Positions 18,285-27,676 of a stretch of DNA of 64,000 nucleotides are shown here, in pieces. The notes under the pieces were generated by a model that saw nothing but the letters and a program-made list of their open reading frames with translations, had not been told where the DNA came from and made no database searches. A program made the translations under genes and the position numbers. Location of the stretch: contig USOX01000011.1 in NCBI GenBank assembly GCA_900556485.1, positions 1 to 64,000 on the forward strand, read 5' to 3'. Each line of letters begins with the position of its first letter. Position 1 is the first letter of the stretch. Origin of the DNA: an uncultured Dysgonomonas sp. (GTDB lineage: Bacteria > Bacteroidota > Bacteroidia > Bacteroidales > Dysgonomonadaceae).

Positions 18285-19238
18285 ATGAAAAAGCGCTGTA
18301 ATTTAATATGGATGTTGATTATCTTGTTAACAGCTTGTAGCAATGACGATGAAAAAGTGTTTATTCAGGATAATTCCAGTCTGAATAATAAAAGTGAAGC
18401 CATTACTTTTCTTCAGGATGTGGAAGGTGTTTCGGTTTTAATCTTCAACGAAGATGGTAGTAAGTTTAGTTATCTGAGAAGTATTGTTTCCGGCTGGTCT
18501 ATAGAAGGTAAAGTGTCTACTCGCCTGAAACTAGGAAAATATAAGTTTTTGTTTGTGAAGTCAGCCGGAACAAATACTTCATTCTATCCAGATTCATTTG
18601 ATAGTAATACATCTTTCGATGATGTGAAAATTGTAGCAAAAACTGATACAAGCAACGATGGCTATGTTTTGCCGGTTGATGAAATATGGCTTCCCGAAAC
18701 AGAAGCTCTGGCAAATACAACTTACACAATAGTAAATGAAACTACCGTTCAGAATAAACTGACACGTGCTGTAAGTCAGATCATAGTTCACCTGAAACGT
18801 GCGGCAAGCTCAAATGGAGTGGTTACAGAATTGCCATTTCCTGAAGGCAAATATATAACAGATAACATAAAAGAGATAAAACTGGATATCAACGGTGTGG
18901 GCGAAGCTGTGAATATCAGAGGAGGAATTGGTTCGACAAAGACACAGGATGTCTTGAACCAGGTAACTGATACTGATGATGATGGATTTGCAACATTCGA
19001 AGGGCCATTTCTTTTCCCTCAGGCTATTACAGACCCTACTACAGTAAACATTACAGTTGTACCCACAGATGATAGCCTTTTCCCGGAAATGAAAACAGTA
19101 GTAAATGGTCAGCTGGAAAGGAATAAGAAACTGGAAATTACCCTTCTGGTTACTGCAACATATCAACTAATTGACATAATAGTGGACGTAAATCCGATGA
19201 CAGAGATATCTGACGGGGATTCCGGAATATGGGAATAA
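18285..19238 (+). CDS. Fimbrillin family lipoprotein 2
   Basis: The 317-residue protein has a lipobox in ILLTACSNDDE. The motif NKLTRAVSQIIVHLKRA corresponds to the TRAVSRVDI block of the preceding pilin. The C-terminus (LERNKKLEITLLV ... GDSGIWE) again ends in an alternating beta-strand tail. This points to an accessory or minor subunit of a type V (lipoprotein-precursor) pilus, processed at the surface by a gingipain-like protease. It is 49 bases from the upstream gene. Confidence 0.7.
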   Translation: MKKRCNLIWMLIILLTACSNDDEKVFIQDNSSLNNKSEAITFLQDVEGVSVLIFNEDGSKFSYLRSIVSGWSIEGKVSTRLKLGKYKFLFVKSAGTNTSFYPDSFDSNTSFDDVKIVAKTDTSNDGYVLPVDEIWLPETEALANTTYTIVNETTVQNKLTRAVSQIIVHLKRAASSNGVVTELPFPEGKYITDNIKEIKLDINGVGEAVNIRGGIGSTKTQDVLNQVTDTDDDGFATFEGPFLFPQAITDPTTVNITVVPTDDSLFPEMKTVVNGQLERNKKLEITLLVTATYQLIDIIVDVNPMTEISDGDSGIWE

Positions 19239-19258
19239 TTAAGCTTAAAAAGAAAAGG

Positions 19259-20578
19259 ATGAAAAATAAATATATACAACGTATAATATTCTTCTTCGCA
19301 AGTATATGCTTAGTCGCATGCTCTAACAATGCATATGAAGAAGATAGTAATGACATTGTTGATATAACCAACGGGATACCGATTATTACAACCTTGAATA
19401 GTAAAGCATTGCCCGAAAATTTACAATGCACTATGTATATTTTCTGGAAAAATACTAGCGATGCTGAGAACCAATATGCCTTAAAAGAAACAAAAATACT
19501 GGATAAAACAGAACCTAATAAGCTAAAATTCATGAATAACGAATTGGTTGATAAAACTTATCGCTTCTTATTCATAGCTACACCTTCTGATGAGGCAGAA
19601 ATAGCACTATTGAAAACAGATGGAAATAGTTTGCAGCAAGGAGATAAATGGAATAATGTAATGATAGAGTCAGCAGGCATAATGATATCTGCCGACAATT
19701 ATCAAGGATTTGTAGATAAAACGGGCGATGAAATATTGAACGGAAAAACAATAAACTGTACACTTACCCGATTAGTTGGACAGGTTATATTCGATATATA
19801 CAAAGTACTGAAAGAGGAAGGTGTGACAACGAGCCAGAATGTGGAGCTGCCTCACTTCTCTGTACTCGATCGGGTTTTTAAGATTGAAATAGAATACAGC
19901 AATATAACTAAGAGTGCCACATATAGCAGTAATAGTATTATACATCGCGATGTATGGGACAACTCTTATAAGCAAACAATAGAACCTAAACTCTTCGAAA
20001 ACGAAAATCATTGGTTCCGCAATTTTAAAGTAGACATGGCTGAACCTATCGAAAACCTGACTTTTTCGGAAGAGAAACTAGGTAGCGCACATATAAAAGG
20101 TATTTATTGTATGCCTGCCAAAGAGAATCTGAAAATCAAGATGACATTCCATTACTACGATACTACTCCGCTATGTGATGGTACAGAACATATACATTCT
20201 AAAAATTGCTATACCTACAAGGATGCATATAATAACATAAAATTTACACTTCCAATCTGCGGAAAAACAGAACATACTCATCTTAATAGCTGCTACAAAG
20301 ACGGAGTATTGACATGTACCAAAGAAGTACATATACACAGGGCAGAATGTTACGATGTAGAACCTACATGTGGAATGGTCGAATATGTTTATACCAACGA
20401 TTGCTTTACACAAAAAGAAATTGTATTGAATCTGCCAAAAGAAAATGCTACTCCATTGAGTATCATTCCAAACCATTATACTCTCAATACAGCTAAGATA
20501 AGATATGATAGGGTTATAGATGTGGGTGTCAACTTCTCTTTCGAATTTGATACTGCATGGGAAAATGATAATAATTAA
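19259..20578 (+). CDS. Fimbrillin-like lipoprotein 3 with Cys/His repeats
   Basis: From the ATG at 19259 (a start 30 bases upstream overlaps the previous gene) the protein has 439 residues. It has a lipobox in ICLVACSNN, a fimbrillin-like body with NCTLTRLVGQVIFDIYK, and a tail GVNFSFEFDTAWENDNN. Uniquely among its neighbours, four copies of C-x4-[HY]-x-[HY]-x3-C-[YF] lie at 20174-20404 (residues about 306-382). They start CDGTEHIHSKNCY, CGKTEHTHLNSCY, CTKEVHIHRAECY and CGMVEYVYTNDCF. The first three could bind a metal ion each or form disulfides; the fourth has both His changed to Tyr. It is likely a pilus tip or adhesin subunit (inference). Confidence 0.72.
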   Translation: MKNKYIQRIIFFFASICLVACSNNAYEEDSNDIVDITNGIPIITTLNSKALPENLQCTMYIFWKNTSDAENQYALKETKILDKTEPNKLKFMNNELVDKTYRFLFIATPSDEAEIALLKTDGNSLQQGDKWNNVMIESAGIMISADNYQGFVDKTGDEILNGKTINCTLTRLVGQVIFDIYKVLKEEGVTTSQNVELPHFSVLDRVFKIEIEYSNITKSATYSSNSIIHRDVWDNSYKQTIEPKLFENENHWFRNFKVDMAEPIENLTFSEEKLGSAHIKGIYCMPAKENLKIKMTFHYYDTTPLCDGTEHIHSKNCYTYKDAYNNIKFTLPICGKTEHTHLNSCYKDGVLTCTKEVHIHRAECYDVEPTCGMVEYVYTNDCFTQKEIVLNLPKENATPLSIIPNHYTLNTAKIRYDRVIDVGVNFSFEFDTAWENDNN

Positions 20579-20593
20579 AAATACAGTACAAGT

Positions 20594-21802
20594 ATGATAC
20601 GTAAAATAATAATATTACTGGCCATAGCTGTATGGATAATTTCATGCCAACAAGACGATAACGACTTTAGTACAGGTAATGATATTAATAGTGCAGAAAA
20701 TGGTGTGCCTGTAAAGATATCTTTATCAATAGAAGATGGCATTGAGAATGAAACCGGATACATACCAATGAAAGCAGAATCGGAGGATGAAGTTAAATTG
20801 AAGATATCCAATTTGTATCGGATAATTATAATGAAAAAGATCGGAGATAAAATAATTATCGATTCTTTAGCTACAGGTGTTGCCGACAATTCGCTACGCG
20901 ACTGGGATGCAGCCAGCTTTAAGAAAGGAGATAACTTAAGTAATCTTTCATTAGTTCTTACACCCGGCGAATACTACTTATCCATTTTTACCGGATACAA
21001 TAACATGACATGGAATTCTCATATAAAGAAAGGTGGAATTGTTGCTGAGGGTTCACTCAATGGTACGCATACATATGCTTGTACATATGGTATTGGAGCC
21101 CAAAGCTATTCAAATGTGGGAGTCAAATATATATCAGAAGAAATATTCACAGGAACAACACATTTTATTGTAAATAAGACAGAGGATTTACACTCTAATC
21201 CCGATCCGGCATTAGACAACATAAAAATAAAACTCAAGCGCAATGTTACTAAATACAGGATTGTTTTGCACGATTACGAAGGTGTCGATCCATATGATGC
21301 TTTCGAAGGCAATTACTCTGAGCCAATAATAAGGGGTAACATGACAGCGCTCGATGGTACTAAGTTCGTAGATGGATTGGATATATGGGGAGATCCATGG
21401 TATAATGAAGATACTCCGACTACCCAAATGGAATATTGTCTCGAAACGAAGAACTCAATAATTTCTATAGGAAAGGACAAATATTATTTCAGTACACATG
21501 GAGCAAGAGTACATGCACCTTTTTTCTTAACCAAAGAGGGGTACGATGTAAAGGTGAGATTTACTAATCTGAGAGTTTATTTTGGCTCTAACTCAAGATA
21601 TTATGAATATAATGGATCTGTAGATGCTACATTGATACACAATAATGTAGATGGTATAGTATTCAGGCCGGGAAATGAAACTGATAATAGTGTACAGCCC
21701 CCTATAACCAATATGGAGCTGGAAATGAATGGCCTAAATCCTAGGAGTCCATTAGAAATATTCAATAGTTATGCAGAAATTAATTTCCTCCAAAACCCTT
21801 AA
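20594..21802 (+). CDS. Fimbrillin-like/minor pilus lipoprotein 4
   Basis: The 402-residue protein has a lipobox in VWIISCQQDDND. The body is beta-rich, with IKLKRNVTKYRIVLHDYEG taking the place of the pilin TRAVSRV block. The C-terminus ends EIFNSYAEINFLQNP. Its place between a Cys/His pilin and the Mfa2-like anchor suggests a minor or tip component. No enzymatic motif is visible. It ends five bases before the next ATG. Confidence 0.6.
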   Translation: MIRKIIILLAIAVWIISCQQDDNDFSTGNDINSAENGVPVKISLSIEDGIENETGYIPMKAESEDEVKLKISNLYRIIIMKKIGDKIIIDSLATGVADNSLRDWDAASFKKGDNLSNLSLVLTPGEYYLSIFTGYNNMTWNSHIKKGGIVAEGSLNGTHTYACTYGIGAQSYSNVGVKYISEEIFTGTTHFIVNKTEDLHSNPDPALDNIKIKLKRNVTKYRIVLHDYEGVDPYDAFEGNYSEPIIRGNMTALDGTKFVDGLDIWGDPWYNEDTPTTQMEYCLETKNSIISIGKDKYYFSTHGARVHAPFFLTKEGYDVKVRFTNLRVYFGSNSRYYEYNGSVDATLIHNNVDGIVFRPGNETDNSVQPPITNMELEMNGLNPRSPLEIFNSYAEINFLQNP

Positions 21803-21806
21803 AATC

Positions 21807-22712
21807 ATGACTAATAACATCAGAATAATAGGTATATTACTATTAATTGCATTCTTCTCAAGTTGTGTAAAAGACGGGGAAAATCCCTGTCCTCCGGCAG
21901 GTAGTGTGAAAGTTGACTTTTTTGTCGAAAGATTCCGTAACCAGTCGGAGAATCCACTTGACGACAGAGAAGATGATTTCCAAAGCCGTGTCAACCATTT
22001 ACGTTATTACATTTATAAAGATGGTGATCTGTATGATCAGGGCATGATAAGCAATTTTACCAAAGCTGCCAGCCCTTCCCATACTTTCCAATTTACAGGC
22101 TTAGATTATGGAAATTACAATATGGTTGTTGTAGCAAACTGTACGAAAAATGCGCTTTCAGGTGATCCTGTTTATGCTGATAATTTACTTCTTACTTTTC
22201 CTGGCTGCGCCGATACTGAGGACTTTTTTACAGCAGTATTTCCATTTAGTGTACAGTCAGACGAAGTAAAAGAATATGAGGTAGGATTATTACGGACACA
22301 TGGTGTTATTCGTTATACATTCGAAAATCTGCCAGATGATATAACAGATATGGAAGTTGTAATGAAGAATGTTTATCAGCAAAAATGGGTAACAGGTGAT
22401 TATAAAGAAACATGCGAAGCGCTACAAAGATATACTATAGTTCCATTGGTGAAACAAGCCGTTGATGATGAGTATATTATTGGAACATTTCCTACTCCTG
22501 CAGATGAAAGGTCTACTTATTATCTCAATATGTATAAGGCGGGAGAAGAAACCCCTTATATAAGTCAAATGATAACAGACGATCTTGTGATAAGAAGAAA
22601 TCAGCTGCTCGATATTGCAGTGAAATTCAATGATGGATATCTAAGTTTCGAAATCGATATGGATAGCGACTGGAATGGGTCTTCCTCTGGTGGAGAAATT
22701 GGTATAGAGTAA
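21807..22712 (+). CDS. FimB/Mfa2 family fimbrial anchor lipoprotein
   Basis: From the ATG at 21807 the protein has 301 residues with a lipobox in AFFSSCVKDGENPCPP. The CPP after the lipid cysteine, the VDFFVERF strand, the YIYKDGDLYDQG segment and VKEYEVGLLRTHGVIRYTFENLP fit the FimB/Mfa2 family. These proteins anchor type V fimbriae to the outer membrane and limit their length. The 12-codon longer frame overlaps the preceding gene and places non-signal residues in front. Confidence 0.8.
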   Translation: MTNNIRIIGILLLIAFFSSCVKDGENPCPPAGSVKVDFFVERFRNQSENPLDDREDDFQSRVNHLRYYIYKDGDLYDQGMISNFTKAASPSHTFQFTGLDYGNYNMVVVANCTKNALSGDPVYADNLLLTFPGCADTEDFFTAVFPFSVQSDEVKEYEVGLLRTHGVIRYTFENLPDDITDMEVVMKNVYQQKWVTGDYKETCEALQRYTIVPLVKQAVDDEYIIGTFPTPADERSTYYLNMYKAGEETPYISQMITDDLVIRRNQLLDIAVKFNDGYLSFEIDMDSDWNGSSSGGEIGIE

Positions 22713-22737
22713 TAAAAGCAATATAAAAAAATATGCA

Positions 22738-23304
22738 ATGAGGAAAAGAATTTTAATATTGGTTTCATTGATATGTTCAATGTCGGCATTTTCACAACAT
22801 ATTGGGATTAAAAACAACCTTGTATATGACGCCACATTAACACCAAACCTGGGCTTAGAGATCGGATTAGGTAAAAAGTCGACTCTCGATTTGAATGTGG
22901 GTTATAATCCATTTACGTTCAGCGATCACAAAAAGTTCAAACACTGGCTTGTACAGCCTGAATACCGCTTTTGGTTCTGCGAAAAGTTTAATGGTACATT
23001 TTTCGGTATACATGCACATGGTGGAGAATTCAGTGTATCGGGAAACCATCTGCCATTTGGAATATTTCCTAATTTGAAGGGAAAACGTTACGAAGGATAT
23101 TTTTATGGTGGAGGAATTAGTATCGGTTATCAATGGATACTAAGTAAACGTTGGAATTTAGAAACATCCATTGGTGCTGGATATACACGTCTGGAATATG
23201 ATAAATACAATTGTCCTGAATGTGGACCTAAATTAGATTCGGGGCATTACAACTACTGGGGACCTACCAAAGCAACTATATCATTTATATACCTCATCCA
23301 CTAA
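22738..23304 (+). CDS. DUF3575 outer-membrane protein of fimbrial locus
   Basis: The 188-residue protein has a signal peptide (MRKRILILVSLICSMSAFSQ) followed by KNNLVYDATLTPNLGLEIGLG and WLVQPEYRFWFCEKFNG, hallmarks of DUF3575. It likely forms a small beta-barrel. DUF3575 genes are regular members of Bacteroidota fimbrial operons next to DUF3868 genes. Its role in pilus secretion or anchoring is not established. Confidence 0.85.
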   Translation: MRKRILILVSLICSMSAFSQHIGIKNNLVYDATLTPNLGLEIGLGKKSTLDLNVGYNPFTFSDHKKFKHWLVQPEYRFWFCEKFNGTFFGIHAHGGEFSVSGNHLPFGIFPNLKGKRYEGYFYGGGISIGYQWILSKRWNLETSIGAGYTRLEYDKYNCPECGPKLDSGHYNYWGPTKATISFIYLIH

Positions 23305-23315
23305 ACATAGCAAAC

Positions 23316-24761
23316 ATGAAAAAAGTAAACTTATATATTCTTGTTTTCTCTATACTTTTTCCTTTTATAGCAATAGAGGCACAAGTGATGTCTCCTAGTG
23401 GAATAAAGCCGGAGCAAGTACAGGTAAACAGAGAGGGAGATAATGTACAAATAGCAATGAGGATCGGGATAGAAAATATTGATCTTAATTCTCAAGAAAT
23501 GATAGTGCTGACACCTGTGGCAATGTCGGCAGACAGACAGGTAATGCAAACTTTTGCTCCGGTAGTCATTACCGGTGCTAAAAGAGGTAGGGCCTTAAAC
23601 CGGGAACTGGGATTTGGTTCTTTTGAGTTTCCTACTGCTCCGCAGTTAATAGTTCCTAAGAATAGTGTACAATATATTCCGTTGAATTTGAGCATGCCAT
23701 ACAATCAGTGGATGCATAGTGGAATACTGGCATTCAAGGAAGAACGGATTGGTTGTGCTTGCGAAAATGAGAGTACAAATCAATATGATATTGCGCAAAT
23801 TTTGCCTCCGTTCTTCAATCCGGATTATACACTTTCTTATATAACACCTCCGGCAGAAAAAGAAAAGGTGAGGAGTGATACTCACAGTGCCCGTTTGAAT
23901 TTTAAAGTAAATAGGTATGAGATATTACACAACTTCGGTAATAATGCTCAGATACTAATGGAAGTGGGCGAAATAATAAATGAATTGCGAAATGATCCGA
24001 ATCTTACAGTAACAGAATTTCTTATTACAGGATATGCATCACCCGAAGGAAATTATGATAGTAATATGAAGCTATCAGAGAATAGAGCAAAATCTTTTGT
24101 CAATTACCTGAGTAAGACCTATAATATTAGCCCTTCAACAATCAAAACAGATTGGAAAGGTGAAGATTGGGAAGGTCTGAAGAATGTTGTATCTGGATTG
24201 TATTTGGACAACAAACAACAAATTTTGGATATCATTAATAATGAATCAAATATACAAACGCGAAAAATCAAACTAAAACAGCTGTCGGGCGGAGAGACGT
24301 ATAGAATGTTACTTCATGACTATTATCCCCCACTTCGTAGAAATGAATATACAATTTCGTACGTCGCTCGCAGCTTTTCTATTGATGAGGCAAAAGAGCT
24401 GATAAGAACGAAACCGCATCATCTTAGTTTGAATGAAATGTATTTGGTAGCAAATTCTTATCCTAAAAACAGCGAGGAATTTAAACACGTATTTGAGATT
24501 GCATCCAGAATATATCCTGAAGATCCGGTTGTACGGTTAAATACGGCAACATTATCACTGGAAAACAATGATCTGGATACTGCTGTCAGACAATTAGAAA
24601 CTGTCAATTTACCGGAGGCCTGGAATAATTTAGGAATAGCATATGTGCAGAAGAAAGATTATGAGAAAGCCAGATCATATTTTGATAGGGCGGCAAATGC
24701 AGGATTGGGAATTGCATCATATAACTCTGAACAATTGTCTAAATGGCTTGAAACTCAATAA
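23316..24761 (+). CDS. DUF3868 protein with OmpA-like and TPR regions
   Basis: The 481-residue protein has a signal peptide ending near IEAQ. The N-terminal DUF3868 region spans about 20-160. An OmpA-like stretch (about 200-280, including ITGYASPEGNYDSNMKLSENRAKSFVNYL) could bind peptidoglycan. TPR-like helices at about 400-475 include AWNNLGIAYVQKKDYEKARSYFDRAANAG. It is the last gene of the fimbrial operon, 11 bases after DUF3575. It probably tethers the fimbrial apparatus to the cell wall (inference). Confidence 0.82.
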   Translation: MKKVNLYILVFSILFPFIAIEAQVMSPSGIKPEQVQVNREGDNVQIAMRIGIENIDLNSQEMIVLTPVAMSADRQVMQTFAPVVITGAKRGRALNRELGFGSFEFPTAPQLIVPKNSVQYIPLNLSMPYNQWMHSGILAFKEERIGCACENESTNQYDIAQILPPFFNPDYTLSYITPPAEKEKVRSDTHSARLNFKVNRYEILHNFGNNAQILMEVGEIINELRNDPNLTVTEFLITGYASPEGNYDSNMKLSENRAKSFVNYLSKTYNISPSTIKTDWKGEDWEGLKNVVSGLYLDNKQQILDIINNESNIQTRKIKLKQLSGGETYRMLLHDYYPPLRRNEYTISYVARSFSIDEAKELIRTKPHHLSLNEMYLVANSYPKNSEEFKHVFEIASRIYPEDPVVRLNTATLSLENNDLDTAVRQLETVNLPEAWNNLGIAYVQKKDYEKARSYFDRAANAGLGIASYNSEQLSKWLETQ

Positions 24762-24780
24762 TTAATAATTAAATGCTTTT

Positions 24781-24816
24781 ACACTAAGGTTTACATATTC
24801 ATGTAAACTTTAGTGT
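24781..24816 (+). terminator. Hairpin after the fimbrial operon
   Basis: Arms 24781-24796 and 24801-24816 pair over 16 bases with one wobble around a 4-base loop. There is no clear downstream T-run, but the placement 20 bases after the operon's last stop supports a transcript-end structure. Confidence 0.55.
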
Positions 24817-24946
24817 GTAAATATAGGAAAGACTATCTGCGGTATGCAGAATATTAATACTTAAATCAAAATAGAGATAAGCATTCCACATTTGTAAGTA
24901 TGTGTTTATCTGTAAAAAATGAAAACATTAACTAAAACGTTATATT

Positions 24947-25795
24947 ATGAGACTAGGGGTAGATATTGGCTACAATACAATAAGTATGGCCGCAGTTAAA
25001 AACAATGAGGTTCTTGATTTTGTTGATAAACCTATTGCTACAACAAAGAGAGATTGCAATAGGACAATTATGGATAAAGTATTAGCTTCTATTCGTAGTG
25101 TTACCAATTCCAGGATCAAAGGGATAGGTTTAAGCTTACCTTCTAAGATAGATGAAAAAAAAGGTGTAGTGTATGATATAAGTTACATTCCATATTGGAA
25201 AGGAATGGGAATTAAAAAGATACTTGAAGATGAGTTTAATACAAAAGTTTGGATAAATAATGATGTAAACTGTTTCATACTGGGTGAGAAATATTATGGG
25301 ATGTGCAAGGATTTCAGAGACGTTGTATGCATCTCGTTGGGACCTAATGTAGGGACTAGTATAATTGTCAATGACAAATTGTTTTACGAAAATAGGAATT
25401 CATTTTTTAATGCAAAGTGTTTATCTATACCTTGTTACGATTGTGTTCGGATTTACCGGGATAGCTTTATCCGAACAATGGATGAGCTAAGCTGTCTGAT
25501 CAAAGATTATAAAGAAGAGATGGCAGATATGGACGATCATAAGATATGGAATGATTTAGGTGTATTGGTTGGACGTTTGGTCTCTATATTATTATGTAAT
25601 TACGATCCTCAGGTTATTATTCTGGGAGGTAAACTCGCTAAATATTATGTTCGATTTTCGAAGTCGATGGATCGCTATCTGGAAAAATTCATTCATCCTC
25701 AGGTTCTTCTGAATATGATAATTTTTGCATCTATTACCGATCATCAGCAGGCATTAGGAGCTACATCCATGGTAAAACAACAAGTGTTTATATAA
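24947..25795 (+). CDS. Degenerate ROK family protein
   Basis: The 282-residue protein has the ASKHA phosphate loop near its start (GVDIGYNTISMAAV), the catalytic-Asp region (VWINNDVNCFILGE), a second phosphate loop (CISLGPNVGTSIIV) and the C-terminal adenosine motif (YDPQVIILGGKLA). The ROK zinc motif (G-H-x9-10-G-C-x-C-G-x2-G-C-x-E) is not recognisable; only scattered cysteines (KCLSIPCYDC) occupy that region. No helix-turn-helix domain is fused. It could be a sugar kinase with altered metal use or a sensor. No sugar-catabolic genes adjoin it. Confidence 0.75.
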   Translation: MRLGVDIGYNTISMAAVKNNEVLDFVDKPIATTKRDCNRTIMDKVLASIRSVTNSRIKGIGLSLPSKIDEKKGVVYDISYIPYWKGMGIKKILEDEFNTKVWINNDVNCFILGEKYYGMCKDFRDVVCISLGPNVGTSIIVNDKLFYENRNSFFNAKCLSIPCYDCVRIYRDSFIRTMDELSCLIKDYKEEMADMDDHKIWNDLGVLVGRLVSILLCNYDPQVIILGGKLAKYYVRFSKSMDRYLEKFIHPQVLLNMIIFASITDHQQALGATSMVKQQVFI

Positions 25796-25958
25796 CATCA
25801 TATTTAATCAATATATAAAATAACAAAAAAATCTATTTGTTTATTGGGGGAGAGACAAGGAGAAAGAAAGGAGATAAATCGTTTTTTATCGAATCATTAT
25901 GAGAAGTTTTATAATATAAAACTCTTAAAGTGTTATTGAATTTTTAAAATATAGTTTT

Positions 25959-26489
25959 ATGAAGAAAATTTTATTATTTGCAGTATTGATTGCTGCTTCG
26001 TTTAGTTTGTCTGCTCAGACAACATCTCAGTTCAGATCCCCCCAAGCCAGCGATTTTGCTGTAGTAGGTAGTGTTGGTTATCAGACCAATTTTGAGCGTT
26101 TTGGTATTGCTGCTCAAGGTCGTTACAACCTGATGAGGAATATTCGTATTGCTCCTGATATTGCATTCTATTTCCCAAAAGACAAAGTGACAGGGTTGGA
26201 TGTTATGCTGAATGCTCATTATGTATTCTATTTCCCTCAAGACCGATTCTCTGTTTATCCATTGGCCGGATTTGGTATGCAGAATAATTTTTATGGAAAA
26301 CAAACTGTTGTGATCGATGGAGATGAAGTAAAAACAGATTCTCATAGTAGTACCGATTTTGCATTTAACCTAGGTGGGGGCATTAGTTACCAGATAAGTC
26401 CTAATGGATTTCTTAATGCTGAAGTTAAGTTCATGTTGGGGGATAATGATAATGCAGCCATAATGTTAGGTTATGGATATAGGTTTTAA
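25959..26489 (+). CDS. Small outer-membrane beta-barrel protein (OmpX/OprF-like)
   Basis: The 176-residue protein has a signal peptide (MKKILLFAVLIAASFSLSAQ) and alternating amphipathic strands with Gly/Tyr/Phe turns. It ends in IMLGYGYRF, the terminal aromatic expected for insertion of an outer-membrane barrel. An eight-strand barrel fits the length. No enzymatic motif is visible. It begins a run of small envelope-protein genes on the plus strand. Confidence 0.8.
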   Translation: MKKILLFAVLIAASFSLSAQTTSQFRSPQASDFAVVGSVGYQTNFERFGIAAQGRYNLMRNIRIAPDIAFYFPKDKVTGLDVMLNAHYVFYFPQDRFSVYPLAGFGMQNNFYGKQTVVIDGDEVKTDSHSSTDFAFNLGGGISYQISPNGFLNAEVKFMLGDNDNAAIMLGYGYRF

Positions 26490-26517
26490 TTTGTAAATAA
26501 ACTAAAAAGAAAGAATT

Positions 26518-27270
26518 ATGAAATATTTAAAACATATAGTTCTCTTAGCTAGCCTGTTTTTTGCATTTCAATTGTATGCACAGGATGTTCCGAAAGAACA
26601 GCTGGCTGATAAATGGATATTAAAATCAATTAATAACCGTCCTGCTAGCGAGCTTTTCACAAATAAAACTCCTTATCTGATCTTCAATTTCGATATTGAA
26701 CAAGTATCCGGAAACAGCGGTTGCAATATGTATAATGGTAAGTTCAACTACGGAGGAGGTAATTTCGAAGCTCCTAATATTGGATTAGGAAATGAAGTAT
26801 GCCCTGGTAGTAGCGATGAAGCTCAATTTGTTCAACTATTGAATAAATCCTCTAAGCTATCTATAATGAATGGTGAACTTATATTTACACAGGATAATAA
26901 GCCTGTATTGGTTTTTTATAGGGCAAAACCATTAACAAGCAGTGACCTGATTGGCGTTTGGAGATTGAAGTCAATAAATGGAGATAAAGTAAAAGCTGAT
27001 GCTTCACTCGAAACTCCTTCTTTAGAGTTTAGTTTCTCAGATAATAGATTGTCCGGAAACACCAGTTGCAATACTTACAATGCCCCATTTACACTATCGA
27101 AGAATGTTTTGGAAGTTCAACCTCTGGTTACAACTAGAATGGCTTGTGATAAAATGGATATGGAAGCCGAATTTGTAAAAACATTTACTGGTCGTATGGA
27201 TGTCGATCTTGAGAATGGTAAATTAGTTCTTAGAAAGGATAATAAGGAAATTCTGATTTTTACACGATAA
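26518..27270 (+). CDS. Tandem META domain protein (HslJ-like)
   Basis: The 250-residue exported protein has two META domains: about 25-130 (LADKWILKSINNRPA ... VSGNSGCNMYNGKF) and about 140-250 (LIGVWRLKSINGDKV ... LSGNTSCNTYNAPF). The SGNxxCNxY motif occurs in both, and each copy ends in a 'KPVLVFYR/KEILIFTR' strand. META/HslJ proteins are associated with heat shock and novobiocin resistance in E. coli, though the mechanism is unclear. A signal peptide ends near LYAQ. Confidence 0.85.
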   Translation: MKYLKHIVLLASLFFAFQLYAQDVPKEQLADKWILKSINNRPASELFTNKTPYLIFNFDIEQVSGNSGCNMYNGKFNYGGGNFEAPNIGLGNEVCPGSSDEAQFVQLLNKSSKLSIMNGELIFTQDNKPVLVFYRAKPLTSSDLIGVWRLKSINGDKVKADASLETPSLEFSFSDNRLSGNTSCNTYNAPFTLSKNVLEVQPLVTTRMACDKMDMEAEFVKTFTGRMDVDLENGKLVLRKDNKEILIFTR

Positions 27271-27274
27271 TAAT

Positions 27275-27559
27275 ATGAAAGTCATGAAAAGAGCATTGAG
27301 TATATTATTTGTCGGCAGTATATTATTTGTATTTATTGCTTGTAGCGATAAAAGCCAGAAAGAAGCAAAAGATACTTATGAAGATGCTAAAAAGGAAGTT
27401 AAAGATGCAGCAGATAAAGCTGGAGATAAGATAGATAAGGAAACAGATAAGGCTAAGGATGTGTGGGATGATACAAAAAAAGAGGTAAAAGAAGACGCTG
27501 ACAAAGTAAAGAAAGAAGTTAAAGAAGCAGCCGACACAGTTAAAAAGAAACTTGATTGA
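27275..27559 (+). CDS. Small helical lipoprotein with K/E/D/A repeats
   Basis: The 94-residue protein has a lipobox in FVFIACSDKS. The remainder is a single charged helix of repeated DAKKEVKDAADK-type units, resembling YtxH/LEA-like or murein-lipoprotein-like coiled coils. The fourth codon is another possible Met start. It lies four bases after the META gene and is probably part of a stress-related envelope operon. Confidence 0.65.
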   Translation: MKVMKRALSILFVGSILFVFIACSDKSQKEAKDTYEDAKKEVKDAADKAGDKIDKETDKAKDVWDDTKKEVKEDADKVKKEVKEAADTVKKKLD

Positions 27560-27676
27560 TAATTGTTTTCAGAAGAGTCTAGGGGTATGGATATTTTTAC
27601 CTGTGCCTCTAGTTTTGATTTCGTAAAGAAAGGAAGATTGAATAGATATATTAATAATTTAAAAGATAAAGAAATT

